A stretch of 64,000 nucleotides of DNA from Nocardioides marmoribigeumensis (GTDB taxonomy: Bacteria; Actinomycetota; Actinomycetes; Propionibacteriales; Nocardioidaceae), in assembly GCF_031458325.1 (NCBI RefSeq), contig NZ_JAVDYG010000001.1:1178001-1242000 (forward strand). The letters run 5' to 3'. Positions 15,119 to 24,247 of this stretch are shown piece by piece. Made by a program: the position numbers and the translations under genes. The notes beneath the pieces are model-generated. The model made no database searches and had not been told where the DNA came from. It was given only the letters and a program-made list of their open reading frames with translations. Positions within the stretch are counted from its first letter, which is position 1; every line of letters begins with the position of its first letter.

Positions 15119-17143
15119 TCAGCCGATCGTCGCGGTGTACGGCGAGTACGCCGCCCGGCTCGTGTAGCCCGTCCGGGACGCGGTCACCCGCACCCGCATC
15201 CGATGCCCCTTGCTGATCCGCGGCAACGTGTAGGACCGCGACGTAGTCCCGCTGATCGCCGTCGTCCCGCGGAACCACTGGTAGCGGAAGGTCAGCGACC
15301 CCGGCGACCACGACCCCGGCGACGCGGTCAGGCTCGAGCCCACCCGCCGTACGCCCGAGATGGAGGGCAGCGTGCTGTTCGTGATGACCCCGGGCGCCAC
15401 CGCGGCCGTTCGCGCAGACGTCGCGCTCCTCGAGATGTAGCCAGGGCGCGAGGCAGTCACCCGCACCGAGATCCGCTTGCCCCTCACCCCGACCGTCGGG
15501 ACGTACGACGGTCCCGTCGCCCCGCTGATCACAGTGCCGTCAGCCAACCAGCGGTACGCATACGATCCCGACGGGCTCCACGATCCCGGCGACGCGGCCA
15601 GCCGGACCCCCACCCTCGGCGTACCGCTGACTGTCGGGGCAGAGGTGTTGATCATCCGGAAGGTGCGGGGGTCGCACGCGCTTGTGTCAGGGATGCAGGC
15701 GTCGGCGACGTAGTCGAGGAGCCGCACCCAACCGCCGTTCAGTCCCTCCTTGCCGACGAGCGCGCCGTCCTGCTGCACCGCGATGATCCGCTGGCCCGCC
15801 AGGGTTGCGGTCTTCGTGCCGCCGGTGAGCGTGACCCAGGTTCCGTCCAGGCGGTCCTTGCCGATCAGGTTGTCGTCCTTCTGCACAGCGATGATGCGCT
15901 CGCCGTCGACCGCCACCGAGCGGGTCCCGCCGGCCAGGGTCACCCAGGTGCCGTTCATCCCGTCCTTGCCGCGCAGCACCCCGTCGGTCGACAGCGCCAC
16001 GATGCGCTGACCAGTCAGGTAGACGTTCTTGACCCCACCCAGCAGGTTCACCCAGGTGCCGCCGAGGCCGTCCTTGCCGAGCAGGGTCCCGTCCTGCTGC
16101 ACCGCGACGATCCGCTCCCCCGCCACGGCTGCGTCGCGCGTGCCGCTCACGAGCGTCACCCACGTGTCGTTGAGACCGTCCTTGCCACGCAGGAACCCGT
16201 CGGTGAACAGCGCGACGATCCGTTTGTCGGTGGCGTACACCCGCTTGACCGAACGCGCGAGCGTGACCCAGGCGCCGTTCATCCCGACCTTGCCGACGAG
16301 AGTCCCGTCGGTCGTGATGGCTAGGATCCGGTCGCCGGCAACGGTGGCCCGGACGACGTAGTCGAGCAGGTCGACCCAGGCACCGTTCAGACCCTGCTTG
16401 CCGCGGAGCTTGCCGTCCTTGAAGAGGGCCACGATCCGCTCACCCGAGGAGTACGCCGCGGTGACGCCTCCGGTGAGCGTGACCCACTGGCCGTTCATTC
16501 CGTCCTTGCCGAGCAGCGTCCCGTCAGTCGTCACGGCCAGGATCCGGTTGCTGCTGGTGGGCCCACTGGCCGGAAGGTCCTTGAAGTGGATGAAGTTGTC
16601 CGGCCACCTGCCGGCTCTGGTGATCGTGCGGTGCCCGGACATGCTGTCCACCCGGGTCCCGTTCGGAAGCGTGATCGGGCCGTAGCCGGACTCGGTGACC
16701 CTGATCCAGCTCGCGTCCGGGGCGACCTCCTCGACGTAGGCCACGTGCTGGCTGTTCCACTGCGCGATCGACCCGACCGCCGGGGTGCCGTTGACCGGGA
16801 TCCCCCGGGCACGTGCGTTGTCGTCCCACTGGTCGGCGTTGCCCAGCGACTTCCACATCGCCGGGTCGACCCCGTTCATGCGCAGTCGATAGGCCGCATA
16901 GTTCGTGCAGTTGTTCTTGTACTGGTCTACGACGTACGTCGCCTCGACCGCACCTCGGTAGCCGGTGTCGATCCCGCCAGCAGCCTGCCCACTGATGCAG
17001 GCAAAACTGTTCTTCACATAACAGAGGTAGGAGTCGGCCGACGCGGGCGACCTCGCGGCGCCCATCCCGATCATGGCCGCCACCGCCATCGTCAGCGCTG
17101 CACAGAGCCGAACGACACCACGGCGACATGTTCCCGAGACCAT
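15119..17143 (-). CDS. Secreted CHAP-domain hydrolase with eight 36-residue repeats and two Ig-like domains
   Basis: 674 residues. Signal peptide (1-36, ending SPASA), then a CHAP amidase domain (about 40-195) with the catalytic Cys79 in KNNCTNYAAY and His133 in NSQHVAYVEEV. Residues 200-487 are eight tandem copies of a 36-residue unit, each starting R-I-(L/V/I)-A and containing DG, GK and WV; copies alternate between a TLLGK-like and a LRGK-like form, giving a 72-residue superperiod. Two Ig-like repeats follow (about 510-585 and 590-674, each with ASPGSWSP and RVTASR.GY). CHAP domains cut peptidoglycan amide bonds; the repeats probably bind cell wall or glycans. Start is the ATG at 17143 (GGGGGAG 5 nt upstream), not the TTG at 17182. 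Confidence 0.85.
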   Translation of the reverse strand: MVSGTCRRGVVRLCAALTMAVAAMIGMGAARSPASADSYLCYVKNSFACISGQAAGGIDTGYRGAVEATYVVDQYKNNCTNYAAYRLRMNGVDPAMWKSLGNADQWDDNARARGIPVNGTPAVGSIAQWNSQHVAYVEEVAPDASWIRVTESGYGPITLPNGTRVDSMSGHRTITRAGRWPDNFIHFKDLPASGPTSSNRILAVTTDGTLLGKDGMNGQWVTLTGGVTAAYSSGERIVALFKDGKLRGKQGLNGAWVDLLDYVVRATVAGDRILAITTDGTLVGKVGMNGAWVTLARSVKRVYATDKRIVALFTDGFLRGKDGLNDTWVTLVSGTRDAAVAGERIVAVQQDGTLLGKDGLGGTWVNLLGGVKNVYLTGQRIVALSTDGVLRGKDGMNGTWVTLAGGTRSVAVDGERIIAVQKDDNLIGKDRLDGTWVTLTGGTKTATLAGQRIIAVQQDGALVGKEGLNGGWVRLLDYVADACIPDTSACDPRTFRMINTSAPTVSGTPRVGVRLAASPGSWSPSGSYAYRWLADGTVISGATGPSYVPTVGVRGKRISVRVTASRPGYISRSATSARTAAVAPGVITNSTLPSISGVRRVGSSLTASPGSWSPGSLTFRYQWFRGTTAISGTTSRSYTLPRISKGHRMRVRVTASRTGYTSRAAYSPYTATIG
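15683..16546 (-). repeat. Eight tandem 108-bp coding repeats
   Basis: The repeats encode residues 200-487 of the CHAP protein: 8 x 108 bp with no gaps. Each has the order R-I-x-A, DG, (L)xGK, G(L/M)N, WV(T/N/D/R)L. Odd copies read TDGTLLGK-like and even copies KDGKLRGK-like except the last, so the amplified unit was probably the 216-bp pair. Confidence 0.85.
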
Positions 17144-17288
17144 CAAGCTCCCCCGCTCGCACGGAGCCCACCCCGATGGCAACGTCCGCAGCCCGAGTCA
17201 AGTGCACCGAGTCCCGGCCCCGTCAGGGCCGAAGGACCTGCTCCCCGAAAGGGGGAACAGAGCCGACCCGCGGAGCCACGACGTACGA

Positions 17289-17323
17289 CGGGGAGGGGCC
17301 CGGCGGACCGGACACCCTCCCCG
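17289..17323 (-). terminator. Hairpin terminator after the cox-like operon
   Basis: CGGGGAGGG pairs with CCCTCCCCG (9 bp) around an inner CCGG/CCGG stem, about 20 nt beyond the coxG stop. There is no clear U run, common in high-GC actinobacteria. A smaller TCCCC/GGGGA hairpin lies at 17242-17256. Confidence 0.5.
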
Positions 17324-17342
17324 TCGACGGAGGAGCGGGACC

Positions 17343-18119
17343 TCAGCCCCGGCGCCCCCACAGCCAGCGCAGGACGACGAGGGCGAGGACGCCCGCGACG
17401 ATCTGCTTGCCGTACATGCGCGCGATGACCGGGAGCACCGTGGCCCCGAGGTCGAGCGCATCGTCCCCGGCCGGCGGTGCCGGCCGGGGCGCGGCGGCCT
17501 GTCGGGCGGCAGCAGGCTGGGCCGTCGGGCCGGGGTCGGGACGTGCACCCGTGGTCCCCGCGTCCGGCTCCGGCGTGGCGGGCGTCGCCTCCGGAGCCTC
17601 GGCACCGACCGCGGCGCCCTCGGGCGAGGACGCAGCGGCGACGGGGTCGTCGGCACCGACCGGCGGCGGAGCGCCGGCGCCCACACGCGCCTGCAGGCAG
17701 TCGACGAACTGCCCGAGCAGCTTGTCGCTGACCTCCTGCATCATCCGCGCGCCGAACTGCGCCGCCTTGCCGGTGATGGCCAGGTCGGTCGTCACGTCGA
17801 CGCGCGAGGTGGAGGCGTCCTCGGCGGCGAAGGCCATCGAGACCGTCGCCCCCGCGGTGCCGTTGCCGCGCTTGTCCTTGCCCTTGGCCTCGAGCCGCAT
17901 CGTGTGCGAGGACTCGTCCCGCGACAGGATCTCGCCGGCACCGGAGTACTGCAGCGCCACCGGCCCGAGCTTGATCTTGGCCGTGCCCTTGAACGTCTCG
18001 CCGTCGGACTCGGTGACCGTCGCGCCGGGGAAGCACTCGGCCACCGAGGCGAGGTCGCCGAAGGTCGACCAGGTCTCGTCGAGCCCGGCCGGGACGGTGA
18101 AGCTGTGCTTCAGCTCCAC
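17343..18119 (-). CDS. coxG: CoxG-like SRPBCC protein with C-terminal membrane anchor
   Basis: 258 residues. Residues 1-145 are the CoxG/SRPBCC fold: FTVPAGLDETWSTFGDLASVAECFPGA, GTAKIKLGPVALQYSG and TDLAITGKAAQFGARMMQEVSDKL. A long Ala/Pro/Gly/Glu-rich linker (about 150-228) follows, then a single hydrophobic helix VAGVLALVVLRWLWGRRG at the end. In carboxydotrophs CoxG recruits CO dehydrogenase to the membrane; the linker and anchor here fit a tethering role. It is the last gene of the operon, 4 bp after the FAD subunit. It may serve a different hydroxylase, as the large subunit is form II. Confidence 0.85.
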   Translation of the reverse strand: MELKHSFTVPAGLDETWSTFGDLASVAECFPGATVTESDGETFKGTAKIKLGPVALQYSGAGEILSRDESSHTMRLEAKGKDKRGNGTAGATVSMAFAAEDASTSRVDVTTDLAITGKAAQFGARMMQEVSDKLLGQFVDCLQARVGAGAPPPVGADDPVAAASSPEGAAVGAEAPEATPATPEPDAGTTGARPDPGPTAQPAAARQAAAPRPAPPAGDDALDLGATVLPVIARMYGKQIVAGVLALVVLRWLWGRRG

Positions 18120-18123
18120 CGCC

Positions 18124-18978
18124 TCACGCCTCCGCAGCCGCGAGCACCGCGCGCCGTGTGAGCACGGGCGCGATGGAGCGGCGGTAGTCGGCGTCGCCGT
18201 TGAGGTCGCTCGGCGGCGAGGTGCCGTCGGCCGCCGACGCGCACGCCTGGCGTACGGCGTCCTCGGTCGCCGAGGCGCCCGCGAGCGCCTGCTCGACCGA
18301 GGTGGCCCGCAGGGGCCGGTCGCCCATGTTGGTGAAGGCCACCCGTGCCTCGCTGATCGTGCCGCCGTCGGCCTTGACCGTCGCGGCGACCGCGACGATC
18401 GCCCACTGGTGGGCCACGCGCACGAACTTCTCGTAGTGCGCGCCCCAGCCGGTGTGCTTGGGGAACCTCAGCGCCACGAGCAGCTCGCCCTCGTCGACCG
18501 CGGTGTCGAACAGGCCCTTGAAGAACTCCGAGGCCGGGACCTCGCGCTCCCCGCCCGAGCCGGCGATGACCATCGTCGCCTCGAGCGCGAGGGTCGCCGC
18601 GCCCACGTCACCGGCCGGGTCGGCGTGGGCGACCGAACCGCCCAGCGTGCCCCGGTGACGGATCTGCGGGTCGGCGATGGTCTCGACGACCTTGTGCAGC
18701 AGCACGAGGTGCTCCTTGACCGACGCGTCGTCGAGGACGGACTGGTAGGTCGTCATCGCGCCGATGCGGATCGAGTCACCCTCGTCGCTGATCCCCCGCA
18801 ACGAGGAGACCTTGCCAAGGTCGATGAGCACCTCGGGGGCGTTCATGCGCATGCGCATCACCGGCAGCAGGCTCTGCCCGCCGGCGATGACCTTGCCGTC
18901 GTCGCCGGCCTCCGCCATCGCGGAGAGGGCCTCCTCGACCGTGGTGGGCGCCTTGTAGTCGAAGGCTGCGGGGATCAC
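18124..18978 (-). CDS. coxM: Molybdenum hydroxylase FAD subunit (CoxM-like)
   Basis: 284 residues. The FAD-binding motifs of the xanthine-oxidase family are present: KVIAGGQSLLPVMRMRMN (about 34-51) and RHRGTLGGSVAHADPAGD (about 105-122). The C-terminal CO-dehydrogenase flavoprotein domain covers about 175-280. The subunit passes electrons from the 2Fe-2S clusters of CoxS to a quinone or other acceptor. Its GTG start at 18978 overlaps the large-subunit stop as GTGA, indicating translational coupling. Order in the operon is S-L-M-G. Confidence 0.92.
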   Translation of the reverse strand: MIPAAFDYKAPTTVEEALSAMAEAGDDGKVIAGGQSLLPVMRMRMNAPEVLIDLGKVSSLRGISDEGDSIRIGAMTTYQSVLDDASVKEHLVLLHKVVETIADPQIRHRGTLGGSVAHADPAGDVGAATLALEATMVIAGSGGEREVPASEFFKGLFDTAVDEGELLVALRFPKHTGWGAHYEKFVRVAHQWAIVAVAATVKADGGTISEARVAFTNMGDRPLRATSVEQALAGASATEDAVRQACASAADGTSPPSDLNGDADYRRSIAPVLTRRAVLAAAEA

Positions 18979-21449
18979 TGGCCGCTCCCGTCGCTCGATC
19001 CGGCGGAGGGATCGGCATTGGGTGCCCCCTCCTCGAAGTGGGGCTGTGCCGCCCCGGTGGAGGTGTCGTGCGCACCGGCGCCCTGGATCGCCTTGAACAC
19101 GCGCTCCGGGGTGCAGGGCATGCGGATGTCGTCGACGCCCATCGGCCGCAGCGCGTCGACGATCGCGTTGACCACCGCCGGCGTCGAGGCGATGCAGCCC
19201 GCCTCACCGACGCCCTTGGTACCCAGCGAGGTGTACGTCGACGGCGAGACCGTGTGACCGGTCTTGAACGAGATCGTGTCGGCCGCGGTGGGCAGCGTGT
19301 AGTCCACGAACGACCCGCTCACCAGCGTGCCGGACTCGTCGTAGACCGCCTCCTCCCACAACGCCTGCGCGATGCCCTGGACCAGGCCGCCGTGCACCTG
19401 GCCCGCGACGATCAGCGGGTTGACGATCGTGCCGATGTCGTCGACGCAGACGTAGGAGCGCATCTTGGTCGCGCCGGTCTCGGTGTCGACCTCCATCGCG
19501 CACAGGTGGGTGCCGTGCGGGAACGAGAAGTTCTCGGGGTCGAAGGCCGCCGCCGCGTCGAGCGTCGGCTCGAGCCCGTCGGGCAGGTCGTGGGCGGTGA
19601 ACGCCGCGGTCGCCAGCTCGGTGATGGCCACGCCCTTCTCGGTGCCCTTGACCGAGAACGACCCGCCCGTGAACTCCAGGTCGTCCTCGTTGGCCTCGAG
19701 CACGTGGGCCGCGATCTTCCTGGCCTTGTCGATCACCTTGTCGGCGGCGCGCACCAGCGCCTCACCACCGACGACCAGCGACCGGGAGCCGTAGGAGTCC
19801 AGGCCTCGCACCGACACCTGGGTGTCACCGTGCAGCACCTCGACGTCCTCGAACGGAACGCCCAGCTTGTCGGCCACGATCTGCGACCACGCGGTCTCGT
19901 GGCCCTGGCCGTGCGGCGAGGTGCCGGTGATGACCTCGACCTTGCCGGTCGCGAGCATCCGGATCTCGGCGTTCTCCCAGCCACCCGCGCCGTAGTTGAG
20001 CTGGCCCAGGATCCTCGAGGGGGCGAGGCCGCACATCTCGGTGAAGGTCGAGATGCCGATGCCCAGCTGGACGGGGTCCTCGCTTTCCCTGCGCCTCTTC
20101 TGTTCAGCCCTGAGCTCGTCGTAGTCGAACATCTCCTTGGCCTTGGCGGTGGCCGCCTCGTAGTTGCCCGAGTCGTAGGTCATGCCGGCGACCGTGGTGA
20201 ACGGGAACTCCTCGTGCTTGATCCAGTTCATCTCGCGGACCTCGAGCGGGTCCTTGCCCAGCTCGTTGGCCAGCTCGTCCATGAGTCGCTCGATGGCGTA
20301 CGTCGCCTCGGGCCGGCCGGCCCCGCGGTAGGCGTCGACGTAGGTCTTGTTGGTGTAGATGTTGTTCGTCGTGAAGCGGTAGGCGTCGAACTTGTAGATC
20401 GAGTTGAACATCCACGCACCCAGCACCGGCACGCCACCGCCGACGAGGGCGGCGTAGGCGCCGAGGTCGGCGAGCAGGTCGACCTTGAGGCCGGTGACCC
20501 GGCCCTCCTTGGTCGCCGCGAGCGTGAGCCGCTGGATCTGGTCGCGACCGTGGTGGCCGGAGACCAGGGACTCGCTGCGCGTCTCGGTCCACTTGACCGG
20601 CTTGCCGATCTTGCGGGCGGCGAGCCAGACCAGCCACTCCTCGGCCGCCACGGCGAGCTTGCCGCCGAAGCCGCCGCCGACGTCGGGGGCGATGACACGG
20701 ATCTTGGACTCGGGCACGCCCGTGGTCGCGGCCAGCGCGAACCGCAGGATGTGCGGGACCTGGGTCGCGGACCACATCGTGATCTGCTCGCCGGTCGGGT
20801 CGACCACCACGGAGCGCGGCTCCATGAAGGCCGGGATGAGGCGCTGGTTGACGTACTCCCGCTCGATGACGATGCCGTCCGTGCGCGCCTTCTCGATCGC
20901 CTCGTCGACGTCGCTCCCCGAGCCCTGCGCAGCGGAGTCGAGCGTCCACACGGCCGACTGGTTGGTGCCGAGGTCCGGGTGGGCGAGCACCTCGTCGGCC
21001 GCGGCCTGCTTGAGGTCGATGACGGGCGTCAGCTCGTCGTACTCCACCTCGACCAGCTCGGCGGCGTCACGGGCAGCGGCCGCGGAACGGGCCACGACCA
21101 TCGCGACGATCTCGCCGGCGAACGCGACCCTGCCGACGGCCATCGGGTTGTGCTGCGGCGACTTCTGCTCGTCGCTCAGCGGCCAGGCCGTGATCAGCAC
21201 GCCCTGCTCGTCGGCGATCTCCTCGCCGGTGTAGACCGCGACGACGTTGTCGGCCGCCTTGGCGGCAGAGGTGTCGATCGAGCTGATGGTCGCGTGCGCG
21301 AAGGGGCTGCGGACCATCGAGACGTGCAGCATTCCGGGCAGCTGCAGGTTGTCGGTCCACTTGGTGCGCCCGGTGATCAGGCGCTGGTCCTCCTTGCGGC
21401 GGCGGGCCAGGCCGATCTCGCCGCTGGGACGCTCCGACGTGGCGGTCAC
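18975..21449 (-). CDS. coxL: Molybdenum hydroxylase large subunit, form II (CoxL-like)
   Basis: 824 residues. Molybdopterin-binding motifs are clear: [13 protein letters not shown] (about 252-264), [13 protein letters not shown], and the catalytic Glu in [10 protein letters not shown] (about 748). The active-site loop reads AYRGAGR (about 371-377). Known CO dehydrogenases (form I) have AYXCSFR there with a Cys holding copper; AYRGAGR defines form II, whose substrates are mostly unproven. So the enzyme is a molybdenum hydroxylase but CO is not assured. The GTG at 21449 overlaps the small-subunit stop (GTGA). The frame is open further upstream only because it shadows coxS. Confidence 0.93.
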   Translation of the reverse strand: MTATSERPSGEIGLARRRKEDQRLITGRTKWTDNLQLPGMLHVSMVRSPFAHATISSIDTSAAKAADNVVAVYTGEEIADEQGVLITAWPLSDEQKSPQHNPMAVGRVAFAGEIVAMVVARSAAAARDAAELVEVEYDELTPVIDLKQAAADEVLAHPDLGTNQSAVWTLDSAAQGSGSDVDEAIEKARTDGIVIEREYVNQRLIPAFMEPRSVVVDPTGEQITMWSATQVPHILRFALAATTGVPESKIRVIAPDVGGGFGGKLAVAAEEWLVWLAARKIGKPVKWTETRSESLVSGHHGRDQIQRLTLAATKEGRVTGLKVDLLADLGAYAALVGGGVPVLGAWMFNSIYKFDAYRFTTNNIYTNKTYVDAYRGAGRPEATYAIERLMDELANELGKDPLEVREMNWIKHEEFPFTTVAGMTYDSGNYEAATAKAKEMFDYDELRAEQKRRRESEDPVQLGIGISTFTEMCGLAPSRILGQLNYGAGGWENAEIRMLATGKVEVITGTSPHGQGHETAWSQIVADKLGVPFEDVEVLHGDTQVSVRGLDSYGSRSLVVGGEALVRAADKVIDKARKIAAHVLEANEDDLEFTGGSFSVKGTEKGVAITELATAAFTAHDLPDGLEPTLDAAAAFDPENFSFPHGTHLCAMEVDTETGATKMRSYVCVDDIGTIVNPLIVAGQVHGGLVQGIAQALWEEAVYDESGTLVSGSFVDYTLPTAADTISFKTGHTVSPSTYTSLGTKGVGEAGCIASTPAVVNAIVDALRPMGVDDIRMPCTPERVFKAIQGAGAHDTSTGAAQPHFEEGAPNADPSAGSSDGSGQ

Positions 21450-21940
21450 GCGACACCCCCGGAGAACGACGGGACGTCGTCGACCTGCTGGCCCGAGCAG
21501 GTCTGCACCGCGCGCACGATGTGCTGGTAGCCGGTGCAGCGGCAGAGGTTGCCCTCCAGCCCCTCGCGGATCTCCTGCTCGCTCGGCTCGGGGTTCTCGT
21601 TGAGCAGGTCGATCGACTGCATGATCATGCCGGGCGTGCAGTAGCCGCACTGCAGCGCGTGGCACTCCCGGAACGCCTCCTGCATCGGGTGCAGCTCGCC
21701 GTCCTTGGCGAGGCCCTCGATGGTCGTGACCTCGGAGCCGTCGGCCTGCACGGCGAGGACGTTGCACGACTTCACGCTGCGACCGTCGAGGTGCACGGTG
21801 CACGCCCCGCAGTTGCTGGTGTCGCAGCCGACGACGGTGCCGGTCTTGCCGAGCTGCTCGCGCAGGTAGTGGACCAGCAACGTTCGTGGTTCTACGTCGT
21901 CGGTGTACTTCGCCCCATCCACGGTGACGCTGATCCGCAT
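21446..21940 (-). CDS. coxS: Molybdenum hydroxylase 2Fe-2S subunit (CoxS-like)
   Basis: 164 residues. The N-terminal ferredoxin domain has [17 protein letters not shown] with a later Cys (KSCNVLA), binding the distal cluster. The helical domain has [11 protein letters not shown] and [12 protein letters not shown] for the proximal cluster. It shuttles electrons from molybdopterin to FAD. The ATG at 21940 has GGAGG 5 nt upstream, a strong site, so the structural genes coxSLMG probably start a unit here; the XdhC-like gene ends 61 bp upstream on the same strand. Confidence 0.95.
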   Translation of the reverse strand: MRISVTVDGAKYTDDVEPRTLLVHYLREQLGKTGTVVGCDTSNCGACTVHLDGRSVKSCNVLAVQADGSEVTTIEGLAKDGELHPMQEAFRECHALQCGYCTPGMIMQSIDLLNENPEPSEQEIREGLEGNLCRCTGYQHIVRAVQTCSGQQVDDVPSFSGGVA

Positions 21941-22001
21941 CAGACCTCCAAGATCGTGTGACGTGTCATAGGAGGACATTCCTACCTGGCTGTGACGGCC
22001 C

Positions 22002-23144
22002 TCACAAGGGGACGACGTCGTGCGTCGCGTGGTGGATCCGGCCCTCGAGCCGGCCGAGCCGCTCGCCCCGGCCGCCCCACCGCAGCGCGATGATCTCCGC
22101 GGCGATCGACACCGCTGTCTCCTCGGGCGTCCGGGCACCGAGGTCGAGGCCGACCGGCGACGACATGCGGGCGATCTCGTCCTCGGTCACGCCCGCCTCG
22201 CGCAGCCGCACCAGCCGGTCCTCGTGGGTCTTGCGGGAGCCCATCGCCCCGATGTAGGCGACCTCGGGCAGGCGCAGCGCCACCTCGAGCAGGGGCACGT
22301 CGAACTTCGGGTCGTGGGTCAGCACGCACAGCACCGTGCGCTCGTCGATGCGGCCGGCCTCGGCCTCCGCGGCGAGGTACTTGTGCGGCCAGGAGACGAC
22401 CACCTCGTCGGCCTCGGGGAAGCGGGTCGCGGTCGCGAAGACGGGGCGCGCGTCGCACACCGTCACGTGGTAGCCCAGGAAGCTGCCGATCGAGGCGACC
22501 GCCGCGGCGAAGTCGATCGCGCCGAAGACGACCATGCGGGGCGCCGGCGCGAAGGCCCACACGAAGACCCGCATCCCCTCGCCGCGCCGCTCCCCGTCGG
22601 GCCCGTAGCCGAGCGTCGCGCTGTGGCCGCTGGCCAGCAGCCCCATGGCGTCGTCCAGCACGGCGTCGTCGATGCGGGAGGACCCGAGCGACGCCGAGGC
22701 CGGCTGGTCCGGGCGCAGGACCGCCCGCCGCCCGACGTACGCCGGGTCGGGGTGGTCCACGACCGTCGCGACCGCGACGGGTCGGCCGGCGGCCAGGTCG
22801 GCGGCGACCTCACCGAGCTCGGGGAACGTCTCGCGGCTGACCTTCTCGACGTAGACGTCGAGGATGCCGCCACAGGTCAGGCCGGCCTCGTAGGCGACCT
22901 CGTCGGACACGCCGTAGCGCTTGAGGACGGGGTCGCCGGAGGCCACGACGCTCTGCGCGAGGTCGTAGACCGCGCCCTCCACGCAGCCGCCGGAGACCGA
23001 GCCGACCGCGGAGCCGTCGGGACCGACCAGCATCGAGGCGCCGGCCGGGCGGGGTGCGGAGCGGAAGGTCGCGACGACCGTGCCCATGCCGACCGTCTCG
23101 CCGGCCTCCCACCAGGGCAGCAGCTGCTCGAGGACCTCACGCAT
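22002..23144 (-). CDS. XdhC/CoxI-family molybdenum hydroxylase maturation protein
   Basis: 380 residues. The XdhC N-terminal domain has [26 protein letters not shown] and [11 protein letters not shown] with two conserved cysteines. The C-terminal Rossmann domain has [28 protein letters not shown] and [17 protein letters not shown]. These proteins hand sulfurated molybdenum cofactor to xanthine-oxidase-type enzymes. The ATG at 23144 overlaps the end of the CoxE-like gene by 8 nt. A 57-codon longer or other internal start is not favoured because this start follows a GGAGG-like GGTGG stretch. It is 61 bp upstream of coxS. Confidence 0.9.
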   Translation of the reverse strand: MREVLEQLLPWWEAGETVGMGTVVATFRSAPRPAGASMLVGPDGSAVGSVSGGCVEGAVYDLAQSVVASGDPVLKRYGVSDEVAYEAGLTCGGILDVYVEKVSRETFPELGEVAADLAAGRPVAVATVVDHPDPAYVGRRAVLRPDQPASASLGSSRIDDAVLDDAMGLLASGHSATLGYGPDGERRGEGMRVFVWAFAPAPRMVVFGAIDFAAAVASIGSFLGYHVTVCDARPVFATATRFPEADEVVVSWPHKYLAAEAEAGRIDERTVLCVLTHDPKFDVPLLEVALRLPEVAYIGAMGSRKTHEDRLVRLREAGVTEDEIARMSSPVGLDLGARTPEETAVSIAAEIIALRWGGRGERLGRLEGRIHHATHDVVPL

Positions 23145-24246
23145 CGCCGACCACCTCCAGGACTCGCTCGAACGCGGCCAGGGAGTGACCGGCCACGAAG
23201 TCGTCAACGTACGGCAGGGCCGCAGCCATCCCGACCTGCACGGGCTGGTAGCCGGCCGCTCCCTTGTGGGGGTTGACCCAGACGACCCGGTGGGCGAGCA
23301 GGTGGAGGCGTCGCATCTGCTCGGCGAGCAGGGCGGCGTCGCCGCGCTCCCACCCGTCGCTGAAGACCACGACCACGGCGCCGCGCACCATGCCGCGCTG
23401 CCCCCACCGCTGCAGGAACGCCTGCAGCCCCTCACCGAGGCGCGTCCCGCCCGACCAGTCGGGCACCACGTCGCCGGCGGCCCGCAGCGCCTGGTCGGCG
23501 TCGCGCAGCCGCATCGCCCGGGTCAGCCGGGTCACCCGCGTGCCGACGCTGAACGTCTCGGTGCTCATCGACCGGGTCATCCGGTGCGCCAGCCGCAGCA
23601 GGGCGTCGGCGTAGGGCCCCATCGACCCGGACACGTCGACCAGCAGGACCACCCGGCGGTCGCGGCGGGAGCGGTGCCGGTGCCGCAGCTCGAGCGGCTC
23701 CCCCATCCGCGCCAGCATCCGCCGCAGCGTCGCGTCGGTGTCGAGGGTGCCGCGACGCGCGGGACGGCGACGGTAGGACGTGCGGCTCGGTGGCCTGGGC
23801 GAGAGCCGGGCGAACTGCCGCGCCAGCCGGGCCCGCTCGCCCTCGGTCATCGACGCGATGTCGCGGTGGCGCAGCACCTCCACGTCGCTGGCCGCCACCC
23901 GCACCACGAGGTCGTCGCCGGGCCCGCCCTCGCCCGCGTCGGCGTCGTCCTCGCCGAGCGGCGCCTGCTTGGACGGCGGCATGGGCATGACGGGGCGCTG
24001 TGCGGTCCCGGTCGAGCCGTCGTCGGCGAACCACGCCCAGAAGACCTTGTCGTAGACCGGCAGGTCCTCGGGGCACGAGCAGAGCGTCGCGCGGCCCGCC
24101 CAGTAGGTGCGCTGCTGGTCGCCGAGCCCGACCCGCGCGGTGGCGGCGAGGAAGACCTGCGCGCGGTCCTGGGTGACCGCGATCCCGGCGGCACGCAGCG
24201 CCCGGGTGAACCCGAGCAGGGTCGTCTCGACGCCCGCCGCGGTCAT
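23137..24246 (-). CDS. coxE: CoxE-like von Willebrand factor A protein
   Basis: 369 residues. The N-terminal half is an Arg/Pro-rich helical region (RLSPRPPSRTSYRRRPARRG), and the C-terminal half a VWA fold with a complete MIDAS: DVSGSMGPY (about 208-216), the Thr in SGGTRLGEGL, and FSDGWERGD. CoxE-type proteins work with the AAA ATPase CoxD in inserting the metal centre of CO dehydrogenase; in related MoxR systems the pair acts as a chaperone. It starts 1 bp after the CoxD stop, so the two are coupled. Confidence 0.9.
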   Translation of the reverse strand: MTAAGVETTLLGFTRALRAAGIAVTQDRAQVFLAATARVGLGDQQRTYWAGRATLCSCPEDLPVYDKVFWAWFADDGSTGTAQRPVMPMPPSKQAPLGEDDADAGEGGPGDDLVVRVAASDVEVLRHRDIASMTEGERARLARQFARLSPRPPSRTSYRRRPARRGTLDTDATLRRMLARMGEPLELRHRHRSRRDRRVVLLVDVSGSMGPYADALLRLAHRMTRSMSTETFSVGTRVTRLTRAMRLRDADQALRAAGDVVPDWSGGTRLGEGLQAFLQRWGQRGMVRGAVVVVFSDGWERGDAALLAEQMRRLHLLAHRVVWVNPHKGAAGYQPVQVGMAAALPYVDDFVAGHSLAAFERVLEVVGDA

Positions 24247-24247
24247 C

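Noticed and set aside
15683..16546. Regular 108-bp repeats considered as a CRISPR or minisatellite array
   Set aside because: They are in frame, without spacers, and encode a conserved 36-residue protein unit.
18975..21449. Calling the hydroxylase a true CO dehydrogenase
   Set aside because: The active-site loop is AYRGAGR and lacks the copper-binding Cys of form I enzymes.
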